Positions 56,585 to 64,000 of a DNA stretch of 64,000 nucleotides are shown here, piece after piece. Made by a program: the position numbers and the translations under genes. Source of the DNA: JAVVHH01 sp965199665 (GTDB taxonomy: Bacteria > Pseudomonadota > Alphaproteobacteria > Acetobacterales > Acetobacteraceae). The stretch's first letter is position 1, and every line of letters starts with the position of its first letter. The DNA lies in assembly GCA_965199665.1 (NCBI GenBank), contig OZ241208.1, positions 62,001-126,000 of the forward strand. Direction: 5' to 3'. Under the pieces are notes generated by a model. The model was given only the letters and a program-made list of their open reading frames with translations. It was not told where the DNA came from and made no database searches.

Positions 56585-57291
56585 TCTTCGTCCTGATCGT
56601 CATCCTGGCGCTGGCGGTGCTGGCGCCGGTCATGCTCGTCCTGCGCCGCCAGATCGACAGCCGCGGTAGCCGCGACCTTGCCGTGGAGCTGCACCGGACG
56701 CAGTTGCGCGAGCTCGATCGCGACCTGGCCGAAGGCCGCATCCTGCCTGCCGAGCACGCTACCGCCACGCTGGAGGTGCAGCGCCGCTTGCTGGCCGCCG
56801 CGGCGGCGGAGGATCAGACGGCCGCGACCGGCGCGCGGTGGCCGGTGATCGCAACGCTGATCGTGGTGCCCCTGGCCGGGCTCGGCCTGTATGCCGTCAG
56901 CGACAGCCGGCCGAGCATGCCGTCCAGCCGCGCCGACACGGTGCAGGCCCGCGCGAACGAGGAAGCGGTGCTGATCGATGGCCTGCGCGCCCAGCTCGCA
57001 TTAATGGACCCCGAAACCGACAAGGCGCGCCAGGGATACACCCTGCTCGGCACCATCGAGGCCCAGCGCGGCAACGATGCCGCCGCCGCCGCCGCTTTCC
57101 GCATGGCGCTGCAGGGCAAGTTCGACCCCACCGTTGCAGCCCGCGCTGCCGAGGCGACCACGCGGGCGGAAGGCGGGGTGAGCGAAAGCAGCGCCGCCCT
57201 GTTCCAGCGCGCCTTGGCTGCCGCGCCGCCCGACGCGCCATGGCGGGAATATGTCGAGCAACGCCTGAAGGAACCCCGCCTCACGAAATAG
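56581..57291 (+). CDS. ccmI: Cytochrome c biogenesis protein CcmI (short form)
   Basis: Inner-membrane apocytochrome chaperone of 236 residues. First helix about 2-20, cytoplasmic coiled segment (LHRTQLRELDRDLAEGRILP), second helix about 85-103, then a short periplasmic part with one or two TPR-like units (RQGYTLLGTIEAQRGNDAAA). It is shorter than the 400-plus residues of Rhodobacter CcmI, so the periplasmic domain is reduced. ATG overlaps the ccmH stop. Last gene of the ccm operon. Confidence 0.88.
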   Translation: MIFVLIVILALAVLAPVMLVLRRQIDSRGSRDLAVELHRTQLRELDRDLAEGRILPAEHATATLEVQRRLLAAAAAEDQTAATGARWPVIATLIVVPLAGLGLYAVSDSRPSMPSSRADTVQARANEEAVLIDGLRAQLALMDPETDKARQGYTLLGTIEAQRGNDAAAAAAFRMALQGKFDPTVAARAAEATTRAEGGVSESSAALFQRALAAAPPDAPWREYVEQRLKEPRLTK

Positions 57292-57349
57292 TTAGATTTA
57301 ATCGATAAAAAGATGGTGTCCGTCCTGATTCTGAGACAATGTGCATCGC

Positions 57350-58789
57350 ATGAGCGAAAGCACGTTCGGCGCTATCCTTTATCGTCATCCGGTCCGCTGG
57401 CGGGCGCTGTGCCTGTCGCTCGGCGCGCTTGGCATGCTGCTGCTGCTGCTGCCCCTATTCTGGTCCTTCGCCGGCCGCAGCTTCCACATGCTGCTGGAGA
57501 ATTATAACGAGGGCTGGAACGCCCTTTACATCGACCGGGTGAACGCCGGCACCGCGCTTTACCCCGGCGCCGACGAGTTGCTGCTCAACAACTACCCGCC
57601 GCTCTCCTTCCTGCTGGTCGCCGGGGTGGCCAAGCTCACCGGCAGCGCCATGGTCGCCGGGCGACTGGTCTCGGTGGCCGCGTTCCTGGCCGTCGCCGGC
57701 CTGATCGGGCTGATCGTCGCGCGCCGCACCGGCCGGGCTGCCGGTTTGTTCGCCGGCGCCTTCTTCGGCCTCAGCTTCGCCTGCTTCCCGGGCCAGCGCA
57801 TCGGGTTGAACGACCCGCAGCTGCTTGCCCACGCGCTGATGCTGGCCGGGTTGGCCGCCGTCTGGCTCGCGCCGCACCGGCTCGGCAACGTGGCGGCCGG
57901 CGCCGCGCTGATGGTCCTGGGCGGCATGACCAAGCACAACCTGATCGCCATCCCGCTCGCCACCACCGCCTGGATGCTGTGGCAGGGCCGTCGCCCGGCC
58001 CGCCGGTGGCTGACTGCCGCCGGACTGAGCGGGGCCGTCGGCCTGCTGTTCATGCTGGTCGTCGGCGGCGCGCCGATGCTGCAATCCATGCTCGCGCCGC
58101 GCCACGTCTCGCTGGCCCACGGCATCGCGCTGTGCCGCAAGCTGCTGGCGCTGAGCGACATCCCGCTGCTGGTGGCCGTGCTCGGGCTCAGCTCCATCCG
58201 CCGCCGGTCGGACCTGGTCTTCGCCGGGCTGCTGCTCGCCTTCGGGCTGCTCGAAATGCTGCTCTTCGCCGGCGGCGACGGCGTGGTCGCCAACGTGGCC
58301 TACGACCTGCTGGTCGCGCAGGCCATCGCGCTCGGCCTGGCCATGGCGACGATGCAACGCCCGGCCATCGCCGCCGCGCTGCTGGTCTTCTACTTCGCGC
58401 TCGTCCTGCCGGTGGACCAGGTCAAGGAAGCCCTGGCCGGCAACCCGACCCGCGCCGCCCGCGAGCGGCTGGTGGAGGCCGACGTGTCCTACATCGCCGC
58501 CCGCAATGGCCCCGCTTTGTGCTTCGACCCGGCGCTCTGCTGGTATGCCGGCCGCCCGCCCGAATACGACCCCTTCAACATGGGCCAGCAATTCTCGCTC
58601 GGCCTGCGCTCCCCCGACCTGCTGACCGACCGCTTCGTCGCCAAGCGCTACGCCGTGGTCGAGCTCTCCGGCGAGGCCGTCGACGGCACCAGCTACGCCC
58701 TGCCGCGCGCCGCCCAGGCCGCCTTGACCGCCAACTACCGCGTCGATCGCCGCAGCGAGGACCGCGTCTTCCTCGTCCCGCTGCCCTGA
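57350..58789 (+). CDS. Membrane glycosyltransferase, GT39/ArnT-like
   Basis: Integral membrane protein of 479 residues with about ten helices. The first periplasmic loop carries NYNEGWNALYIDRVNAG (about 48-64), where GT-C enzymes have their catalytic acid, and then LYPGADELLLNNYPPLSF, typical of dolichyl/undecaprenyl-phosphate sugar mannosyl- or arabinosyltransferases. Donor and acceptor are unknown. ATG at 57350 (a GTG three codons upstream is possible). It is preceded by a short AT-rich stretch, probably its promoter, after ccmI. Confidence 0.75.
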   Translation: MSESTFGAILYRHPVRWRALCLSLGALGMLLLLLPLFWSFAGRSFHMLLENYNEGWNALYIDRVNAGTALYPGADELLLNNYPPLSFLLVAGVAKLTGSAMVAGRLVSVAAFLAVAGLIGLIVARRTGRAAGLFAGAFFGLSFACFPGQRIGLNDPQLLAHALMLAGLAAVWLAPHRLGNVAAGAALMVLGGMTKHNLIAIPLATTAWMLWQGRRPARRWLTAAGLSGAVGLLFMLVVGGAPMLQSMLAPRHVSLAHGIALCRKLLALSDIPLLVAVLGLSSIRRRSDLVFAGLLLAFGLLEMLLFAGGDGVVANVAYDLLVAQAIALGLAMATMQRPAIAAALLVFYFALVLPVDQVKEALAGNPTRAARERLVEADVSYIAARNGPALCFDPALCWYAGRPPEYDPFNMGQQFSLGLRSPDLLTDRFVAKRYAVVELSGEAVDGTSYALPRAAQAALTANYRVDRRSEDRVFLVPLP

Positions 58790-58807
58790 CCTCCAGCAGG
58801 ACCCGGT

Positions 58808-58824
58808 CGAACCGAGGCGGTTCG
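58808..58824. terminator. Hairpin between convergent glycosyltransferase and kinase genes
   Basis: CGAACCG-AGG-CGGTTCG, a perfect 7-bp stem midway in the 40-bp gap between two convergent stop codons. No T-run. Confidence 0.45.
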
Positions 58825-58829
58825 CCCGT

Positions 58830-61800
58830 CTAATCCGCGGCGGGCTGCCCCGCGCCGAGCAACTCGTCCACGTGCCGGCGCAGCGTCGCGGAATCGAACG
58901 GCGCGGCCACGACCGCCATGCCGTCGGCCAGCTCGCCCTGCGTCAAGCTGCCGGCGAAATCCGTCACCAGCAGCACGGGGAGCGACGGCCAGCGTTGCCG
59001 CGCGGCCTCCGCCACCTGCCGCCCGTTGAGGTTGCCCGGCAGCCCCACCCGCGTCACCAGCAGCGCCAGCCCCGACAACTCGCTCGACAGCAGGCGCATG
59101 ACGTCGCTGCCGCCGTCGCTCTCCACCACTTCCATCCCCAGCGCCCGCAACTGCTCCGCGACGGCGGCCCGGGTGGCCGCGTCGCTGTCGATCAGCAGCG
59201 CCCTTCCGCCCTCAGGCGCCCGGCCCTCGCCGGCCGCGTCGGCCCCTGTCGGCGCGTCGCTCACCGGGTCGGCGGCCGGCAGGTGCCGCGGCAGGAACAG
59301 CCGCACGGTGGTGCCCTGACCCGGCGCGCTCTCCAGCCGGACGAAGCCGCCGGATTGCCGCACGAACCCATACACCTGCGATAGGCCGAGCCCCGTGCCC
59401 TGGCCGAGCGGCTTGGTCGTGAAGAACGGCTCAAAGGCGCGCGCCTGCGTCGCCTCGTCCATTCCCGTCCCGTTATCGCCCACCGCGATCTCGACGAACT
59501 CGCCGATCTCGGCGCCCTCGCCATGCGCCAGGTCGCCCGGCCCGATCGTCACGTTGCGCGACTCCATGCTCAGCTTGCCCCCGCCCGGCATCGCGTCGCG
59601 CGCGTTGATGCACAGGTTGAACACCACGTTCTCCAGCTGATTGCGGTCGCACAGCACCAGCCAGCCGACTGGCGGCCCCTTGTGCACCGTCGACACGTTG
59701 ATCGCCGCGCCCACGGTGCGCGCCACCAGTTCGGACATGCTGTCGAGCAGCTTGGGCGGATCCACCGGCTCCGGGCTCAGCGTCTGCCGGCGGGCAAAGG
59801 CCAGCAGGCGGTGCGTCAACGCCGCCGCGCGGTCCACGGTGGAGCGCGCGATCCCGGCGAACCGCTTGGCCTCCTCCACCTTGTTCTGCTCGACCCGGCG
59901 TACCAGCAGCTCCAGCGCGCCGCTGATCGCCTGCAGCATGTTGTTGAAGTCGTGCGCGATGCCGCCGGTGAGCTGGCCCACCGCCTCCATCTTCTGCGCC
60001 TGCCGCAGCTGCTCCTCTGCCGACATCAGCTCGGCCGAGCGCGCCGCCACCTCCTGGCTCAGCGCCTCCTGCGAGCGCGACAGGACGTCGCGGGCTTGCA
60101 CGATCTCGTCGATGTCGGTGCAGGTGCCGTACCAGCGCACCACCGTGCCGGCCTCGTCGCGCACCGGCTGCGCGCGGCCGAGCACCCAGCGGAACTCGCC
60201 GGAGCGATGGCGCAGCCGATACTCGCGGTAGTATGGCTCCCCGCTCTCGAGCGACGCCTGCCAGATCCGCTCCGTATTCGCCCGGTCGTCGGGATGGAAC
60301 AGGCCGAGCCAGGAAGGCCCGTCCGTCGAGCCCGGCGTCGCCCCGGTGAAGTCGTACCAGCGCTGGTTGAAGTAGTCGTGGTAGCCGTCGGGGCGGGTGG
60401 ACCACACCATGTGGTCGATGCAGTCCACGATCGCCTGGAAACGCGCCTCGCTCTCGCGCAAGGCGGCGATGTTGCTGAACCGCTCGGTCTCGTCGGCCAA
60501 CAGCCCGATCAAGAACGGCGTGCCGGCGGCATCCTTGGCCGTCTCGCCCTGCGACAGGATATGGCGCTGCTCGCCGTCGCGCATGATGCGGAACACGTGG
60601 GAGACCCGCCCCGCCCGGATGCCCGCCTGGCTTTCGGTCAGCGCCCGCGCACGGTCCTCCGCGACGATGCGGTCGAAGAAATCGGCGGATCGGTTGCCCT
60701 GGCCCGGCCCGAACCCGAACATGTGCCGCACCGTCTCGGAGAAATGGACCACGTCGGTGGCGAGGTTCCATTCGTAGGAGCCGAGCCGGCCCGCATCCAA
60801 CGCGAACCGCAGCCGCGCTTCCTCGCGACGCAGCGCCGCCTCCGCCTGGTCCCGCTCCTGCTCGCGCGCGGCCAAGGCCGCGATCATGCGATCGAACCCG
60901 GCGCCGAGCTCGCGCAGGTCGCCCGCCTGCCGGCCCAGGTCGGCGCGGGCGTTGAGGTCGCCGGCACCCACCCGGTCCGCCGCCGCCGCGATCCGCGCCA
61001 ACGGGCCGAGCACGAACCGCCGCGCGCTCAGTCCGCCGACGACCAATGCCACGAGCCCGCCCAGGCCGAGCCCGAGCAGGTTGCGGAGCGAGGCGGCGCG
61101 CAGGTCACTGAAGGCACGCCGCCGGTCGATGCCGACGACGGCCTTGAGGCCGGCCAGCGCCGGATCCTCCGGCAAGGCGCCGAAGCTGCGCGTCCGCCCG
61201 TCCGGCCCTTCCGCTTCGATCAGCTCGGGCGCCGACACGCTCAGCGCCTGCAGCAGCCCCGGCGGCGCCGGCCGCCCGATCCAGTCGGCTTCCACCGCCT
61301 CGCCGTCCCGCGACGCCGCGATCACCGTGCCGCTGGGATCGACCAGCAGGATCTCCGCGCCGGCCGGTACCGCCTCGTTGGCGAGCTGCCCGGCGAGCCA
61401 GTGTTGATCGATGCTGGCGGCGATCACCCCGCCCGGTCGCCCGTCTTCGGCCTGGAATGGCAGCGCGAAGTGAAGGCTGCGGCGCCGGGTCACGTCGTCG
61501 GCCATCAGGTCGCCGCTGGCGAACTCGGCAGACTGGAGGGCGCGCCGGAAAAAGGCACGGGTGGCCACCGAGTAGCTTCCGCGCGCCGACCCGGCGCTGT
61601 TGCACAGCACGGCGCCATTCCCGTCAAAGGCGGCCAGCAGCGCGAACGACCGCAAGCGCGACGCCACCGCCTGCAGGTAGCGCGTGCAGGCCGGACCGTC
61701 GCCGGAGCGGACGGGCGACGCCTCCGCGAGCGCGATCAACAGCCGACGCGCGCTCTGCGTGATCAGGGCGACATCGTCCTGCAGCGAGCGGCTCTGCGCC

Positions 61801-61925
61801 AGCGCGACCTGGTCGAGCACTGCCGCGCGCTCGTTGCGTTGCTTGACGTCGTTGAAGATCCCCACCAGCAGCGGCGGCGTGAGCGCCAGCGCGATGAGGA
61901 GAAACAGGCGGGTGGAGAGCTTCAA
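58830..61925 (-). CDS. Hybrid sensor histidine kinase with degenerate receiver domain
   Basis: Protein of 1031 residues. N-terminal helix (about 6-24), periplasmic sensor of dCache type (about 30-275), second helix (about 285-305), HAMP (about 305-355), two PAS domains (about 370-490 and 500-620), HisKA with the phospho-His in GGIAHDFNNML (about 658), HATPase with NLCINARDAMP, GDNGTGMD and GTGLGLSQVYGF (about 690-875), and a C-terminal receiver domain (about 905-1025). The receiver lacks the acceptor Asp: the site reads LLVTRVGLPG (about 958), and the conserved Lys is Ala in VAAPFD. No response regulator gene is adjacent, so its phosphorelay partner is elsewhere. Confidence 0.88.
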   Translation of the reverse strand: MKLSTRLFLLIALALTPPLLVGIFNDVKQRNERAAVLDQVALAQSRSLQDDVALITQSARRLLIALAEASPVRSGDGPACTRYLQAVASRLRSFALLAAFDGNGAVLCNSAGSARGSYSVATRAFFRRALQSAEFASGDLMADDVTRRRSLHFALPFQAEDGRPGGVIAASIDQHWLAGQLANEAVPAGAEILLVDPSGTVIAASRDGEAVEADWIGRPAPPGLLQALSVSAPELIEAEGPDGRTRSFGALPEDPALAGLKAVVGIDRRRAFSDLRAASLRNLLGLGLGGLVALVVGGLSARRFVLGPLARIAAAADRVGAGDLNARADLGRQAGDLRELGAGFDRMIAALAAREQERDQAEAALRREEARLRFALDAGRLGSYEWNLATDVVHFSETVRHMFGFGPGQGNRSADFFDRIVAEDRARALTESQAGIRAGRVSHVFRIMRDGEQRHILSQGETAKDAAGTPFLIGLLADETERFSNIAALRESEARFQAIVDCIDHMVWSTRPDGYHDYFNQRWYDFTGATPGSTDGPSWLGLFHPDDRANTERIWQASLESGEPYYREYRLRHRSGEFRWVLGRAQPVRDEAGTVVRWYGTCTDIDEIVQARDVLSRSQEALSQEVAARSAELMSAEEQLRQAQKMEAVGQLTGGIAHDFNNMLQAISGALELLVRRVEQNKVEEAKRFAGIARSTVDRAAALTHRLLAFARRQTLSPEPVDPPKLLDSMSELVARTVGAAINVSTVHKGPPVGWLVLCDRNQLENVVFNLCINARDAMPGGGKLSMESRNVTIGPGDLAHGEGAEIGEFVEIAVGDNGTGMDEATQARAFEPFFTTKPLGQGTGLGLSQVYGFVRQSGGFVRLESAPGQGTTVRLFLPRHLPAADPVSDAPTGADAAGEGRAPEGGRALLIDSDAATRAAVAEQLRALGMEVVESDGGSDVMRLLSSELSGLALLVTRVGLPGNLNGRQVAEAARQRWPSLPVLLVTDFAGSLTQGELADGMAVVAAPFDSATLRRHVDELLGAGQPAAD

Positions 61926-62053
61926 ACCGGTGGGGCGCTCGGTCCGGCCCGGCCTCGTTCCGCCGGCCAGAGGTTGATCACGATCGTCATGTCGCTGCCA
62001 TTCCGCTGATCAATCGCGGGCAGGATACAACTCCGTCCCGTCGGCTGACAGCC

Positions 62054-63268
62054 CTATCGCAGTGCCGCGAAATCCGCCCGCTCGAGCAGCCACGCCACCG
62101 CGATTCCCGCCACCAATCCCCAGAACGCGGCGCCGATGTTGCCGATCGTGATGTCGGCCACCGTGACCAGCAGGCTGATCAGCGCCCCCAGCGTGAAGCG
62201 TCCGCGGAACGCGCCCACGAACGCCGCCTGCAGCACGCGCAGCATGGCCAGCCCGCCCAGCATCATGATGAACTCCTTTGGCGTGGCCAGCATCAGCCGC
62301 GTGAAAGTGGGCGCCACCAGGCTGAACCCGACCGCGAGCAGGCCGATGAAGATGGCCGCCGTGTATTGCCGCGCCGGGGCGCCGGAGGCGGTGATCAGTG
62401 CGTTGGTCGGCCCGGTGAGGCACGAGCTGACGCCGCCGAACACGGCGCACAGCAGCGAGCCGATGCCGGACGCCACCGTGGTCGCCGTCATCGGCGGGCG
62501 GTGTCCCAGCGTCTGCAACACGGCGAAGCCCTGGCCGTTCTGCACCACCAGGACCGTGATCGCGAGCGGCACCACCAGCTCGACCATGGCCGGAAGCGAG
62601 AAGGCCGGCTGCAGCACCACCGGGTGGATCAGGTGCACCCCGTCGAACGCCGCGCTCCCGAGCCGCCCGAGCCCGGCCACATCGGCCGCGCCGACCAGCA
62701 GCGCCCCGATCAGCGGCGGCAGGAACCGCCCCAGCGCCGGCACCGCCGCCAGCACGAGGTAGGCCACCGCCATCGGCGCCGCCACCCCCGGATCGGCCTG
62801 CAACGCCCGCATCAGGTCGAGCCCGAAGCGGAGGAACACCCCCGCCACCATGCCCATCACGATCGGCATCGGCACCGCCCGCATCGCGCGCTCCACCCAG
62901 CCCGACAGCCCGAGCAACAGGATCAGCACCCCGGTCGCGTAATACGCCCCGATCACCTCGGCAAAGGCGAGGTGCTGCAAGGAGGGGCCGATCAGCACCG
63001 TGCCGGGAATGGTCCAGAAGAAGCACAGCGGCTGCCGGTAGGCCCAGCTCATCGCGATCGTGACGAGCCCGTTGACGAAGAAGATGGCGAAGATCCACGA
63101 CGCCAGCTCGCCGGCCGACAGGTGCCCCGCCGTGCCCACGGCCAGGATGATGGCGGTCGGCCCGGTCGCGGCGAACAACAGCCCGATGCAGGCATTGACC
63201 GCGTAGGTCGGGCCGAAATCGGCCCAGACCTCCCGGAGGCCGGGTCTGCGGATCGCCGCCTCGCTCAC
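62054..63268 (-). CDS. BenE family transporter (benzoate/H+ symporter-like)
   Basis: Integral membrane protein of 404 residues with about 12 helices. FGPTYAVNACIGLLFAATGPT, the substrate-site region FFWTIPGTVLIGPSLQH and GGVSSCLTGPTNALITASGAP are characteristic of BenE. Members import aromatic acids such as benzoate but several are uncharacterised; no aromatic degradation genes are next to it. GTG start at 63268, overlapping the stop of the upstream hydrolase gene (GTGA), which suggests joint function. Confidence 0.88.
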   Translation of the reverse strand: MSEAAIRRPGLREVWADFGPTYAVNACIGLLFAATGPTAIILAVGTAGHLSAGELASWIFAIFFVNGLVTIAMSWAYRQPLCFFWTIPGTVLIGPSLQHLAFAEVIGAYYATGVLILLLGLSGWVERAMRAVPMPIVMGMVAGVFLRFGLDLMRALQADPGVAAPMAVAYLVLAAVPALGRFLPPLIGALLVGAADVAGLGRLGSAAFDGVHLIHPVVLQPAFSLPAMVELVVPLAITVLVVQNGQGFAVLQTLGHRPPMTATTVASGIGSLLCAVFGGVSSCLTGPTNALITASGAPARQYTAAIFIGLLAVGFSLVAPTFTRLMLATPKEFIMMLGGLAMLRVLQAAFVGAFRGRFTLGALISLLVTVADITIGNIGAAFWGLVAGIAVAWLLERADFAALR

Positions 63269-64000
63269 CGGAGAAAGGCCAGCAACCGCTCCAGCAGCGC
63301 CGCCGGCTGCTCCTGCTGCACCCAATGCCCGGCCCCCGGGATCAGCGCGCAATCCCGCATGTCCGTGCAGACCCGGTCCCGCATGGCTTCGAAGTCGCCC
63401 GCCTTCTGGTAGGTGCCCCAATCCGCGGCGCCCGCGTAGAAGCAGGACGGCACGTCGATCGTGCGCCCGGCAAAGGTCTGCAGGTCGCGCCCCAGCGTGC
63501 CATCGGTGCGCAACCGGTAGGAGGCGAGCCCGCCCGCGAAGCCGGTGCGCCCGTATTCCGCCACGTAGACGTCGAGCTCCGCATCCGTGAGCCAGGGCGC
63601 TTCTTGCGACGGCATGAACGGCGCCACCGCTTCCGGCATCGTCGCGCCGAGCGGCATCACGTAGTAGCCCGGCAGCCTGGCCAGCTCCTCGGCCGACGGC
63701 CCGGCCAGTTCGTGCGGATGATTACCCGCCCAGTCGGCGCTCTTCTGGTGGAAGTAGGCGCGCAGAAAGGCGTGCAGCCCTTCCGGCGGCGCGTTCATGT
63801 CGCGTAGGGCGGCGGGGGTCGAGTAATACCAGTGGTAGTGTTTTCGCGGCGGGTCGAGCGCGGCCAGCGCGGCGGTCGGGTCGCGCGGCGCCGGGTCGGT
63901 CCCGAACGGGGCGGGGCCGCCGAACGGGGCGCTCATCAGCGCCACGCGGCGGAAGATGTCGGGCCGCGCGAGCGCGCAGGCGGCGGCCGTGCCCGCGCCG
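63265..64000 (-). CDS. Alpha/beta hydrolase (epoxide hydrolase-like), 5' end outside the window
   Basis: The 244 visible residues are the C-terminal part of an alpha/beta hydrolase. The frame enters the window at a GAGTAAACALARPDIFRRVA segment, just after where the nucleophile elbow should be, and continues with LMSAPFGGP, a helical cap (about visible residues 50-150) and the catalytic His in GAGHWVQQEQP near the end. The cap and end resemble soluble epoxide hydrolases and haloalkane dehalogenases. The nucleophile cannot be seen. Coupled to the BenE-type transporter downstream. Confidence 0.85.
   Translation of the reverse strand, partial: GAGTAAACALARPDIFRRVALMSAPFGGPAPFGTDPAPRDPTAALAALDPPRKHYHWYYSTPAALRDMNAPPEGLHAFLRAYFHQKSADWAGNHPHELAGPSAEELARLPGYYVMPLGATMPEAVAPFMPSQEAPWLTDAELDVYVAEYGRTGFAGGLASYRLRTDGTLGRDLQTFAGRTIDVPSCFYAGAADWGTYQKAGDFEAMRDRVCTDMRDCALIPGAGHWVQQEQPAALLERLLAFLR

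Noticed and set aside
1..64000. tRNA, rRNA, riboswitch or mobile element genes
   Set aside because: I looked through the larger gaps and gene ends and saw no cloverleaf, rRNA segment, transposase or terminal repeats that I could support.

Overview
This 64 kb window is chromosomal DNA of very high GC content, packed with genes in short, often overlapping operons (ATGA, GTGA and TGATG junctions, many GTG starts). The gene content points to an alphaproteobacterium, most likely of the Rhodospirillales/Acetobacteraceae type: DUF2842 and DUF4169 proteins, an aa3-type oxidase subunit IV, an ELM1-family protein, a DnaA-like HdaA beside polyphosphate kinase, the EnvC-CtpA-deacetylase-RppH run, minCDE and system I cytochrome c maturation genes. 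The taxon is inferred from gene families and order only. I found no tRNA, rRNA, CRISPR array, phage or insertion sequence.

Layout. 1-6.1 kb: the end of apt (cut by the window), a small membrane protein, a glycerol-3-phosphate ABC transporter (ugpBAEC) with a REP-like palindrome between ugpB and ugpA, and a membrane-anchored EEP-family hydrolase. 6.1-10.2 kb: a secreted Tyr/Arg-rich mini-protein, an ELM1-family protein, a 630-residue protein I do not recognise, and a PEP-CTERM surface protein. 10.2-19.4 kb: panE, an acyl-CoA synthetase, a CxxC peroxidase-like protein, a GMC dehydrogenase with its small partner subunit, an alpha/beta hydrolase, a D-lactate dehydrogenase-type flavoprotein, a hexapeptide acyltransferase and gshB. 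19.4-23.3 kb: two more, mutually related PEP-CTERM genes around an Smr protein, then a tandem pair of dienelactone hydrolase-like genes of which one has lost its catalytic residues. 23.3-27.8 kb: icd, nnrU, purK, purE and two DUF465 genes.

27.8-36.6 kb: gpmI, an EnvC-like amidase activator, ctpA, a divergent polysaccharide deacetylase, rppH, an exported isochorismatase-like protein, and minCDE preceded by a 25-bp tandem repeat. 36.9-47.5 kb: a 2-hydroxyacid dehydrogenase, a tiny oxidase subunit IV gene, purMN, and the divergent run CDP-alcohol phosphatidyltransferase, AI-2E-family transporter, hdaA, ppk, ppx, followed by argG. 47.5-64 kb: a GAF-GGDEF-EAL protein, acs, an EVE-domain protein, the ccmCDEFGHI operon, a membrane glycosyltransferase, a large hybrid histidine kinase with a degenerate receiver domain, a BenE-family transporter and an alpha/beta hydrolase cut by the window end.

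The most interesting signal is in the PEP-CTERM genes. Two of them carry near-perfect sigma-54 promoters (TGGCMCG-N4-TTGCT) at almost identical distance from their start codons, each followed by a leader hairpin. The third has neither such a promoter nor a canonical start codon. No exosortase is present in the window, so these are orphan substrates, apparently of one sigma-54 regulon. A second theme is catalytically dead relatives of enzymes: a dienelactone hydrolase-like protein, an exported isochorismatase-like protein, the receiver domain of the kinase and the LytM domain of the EnvC-like protein.
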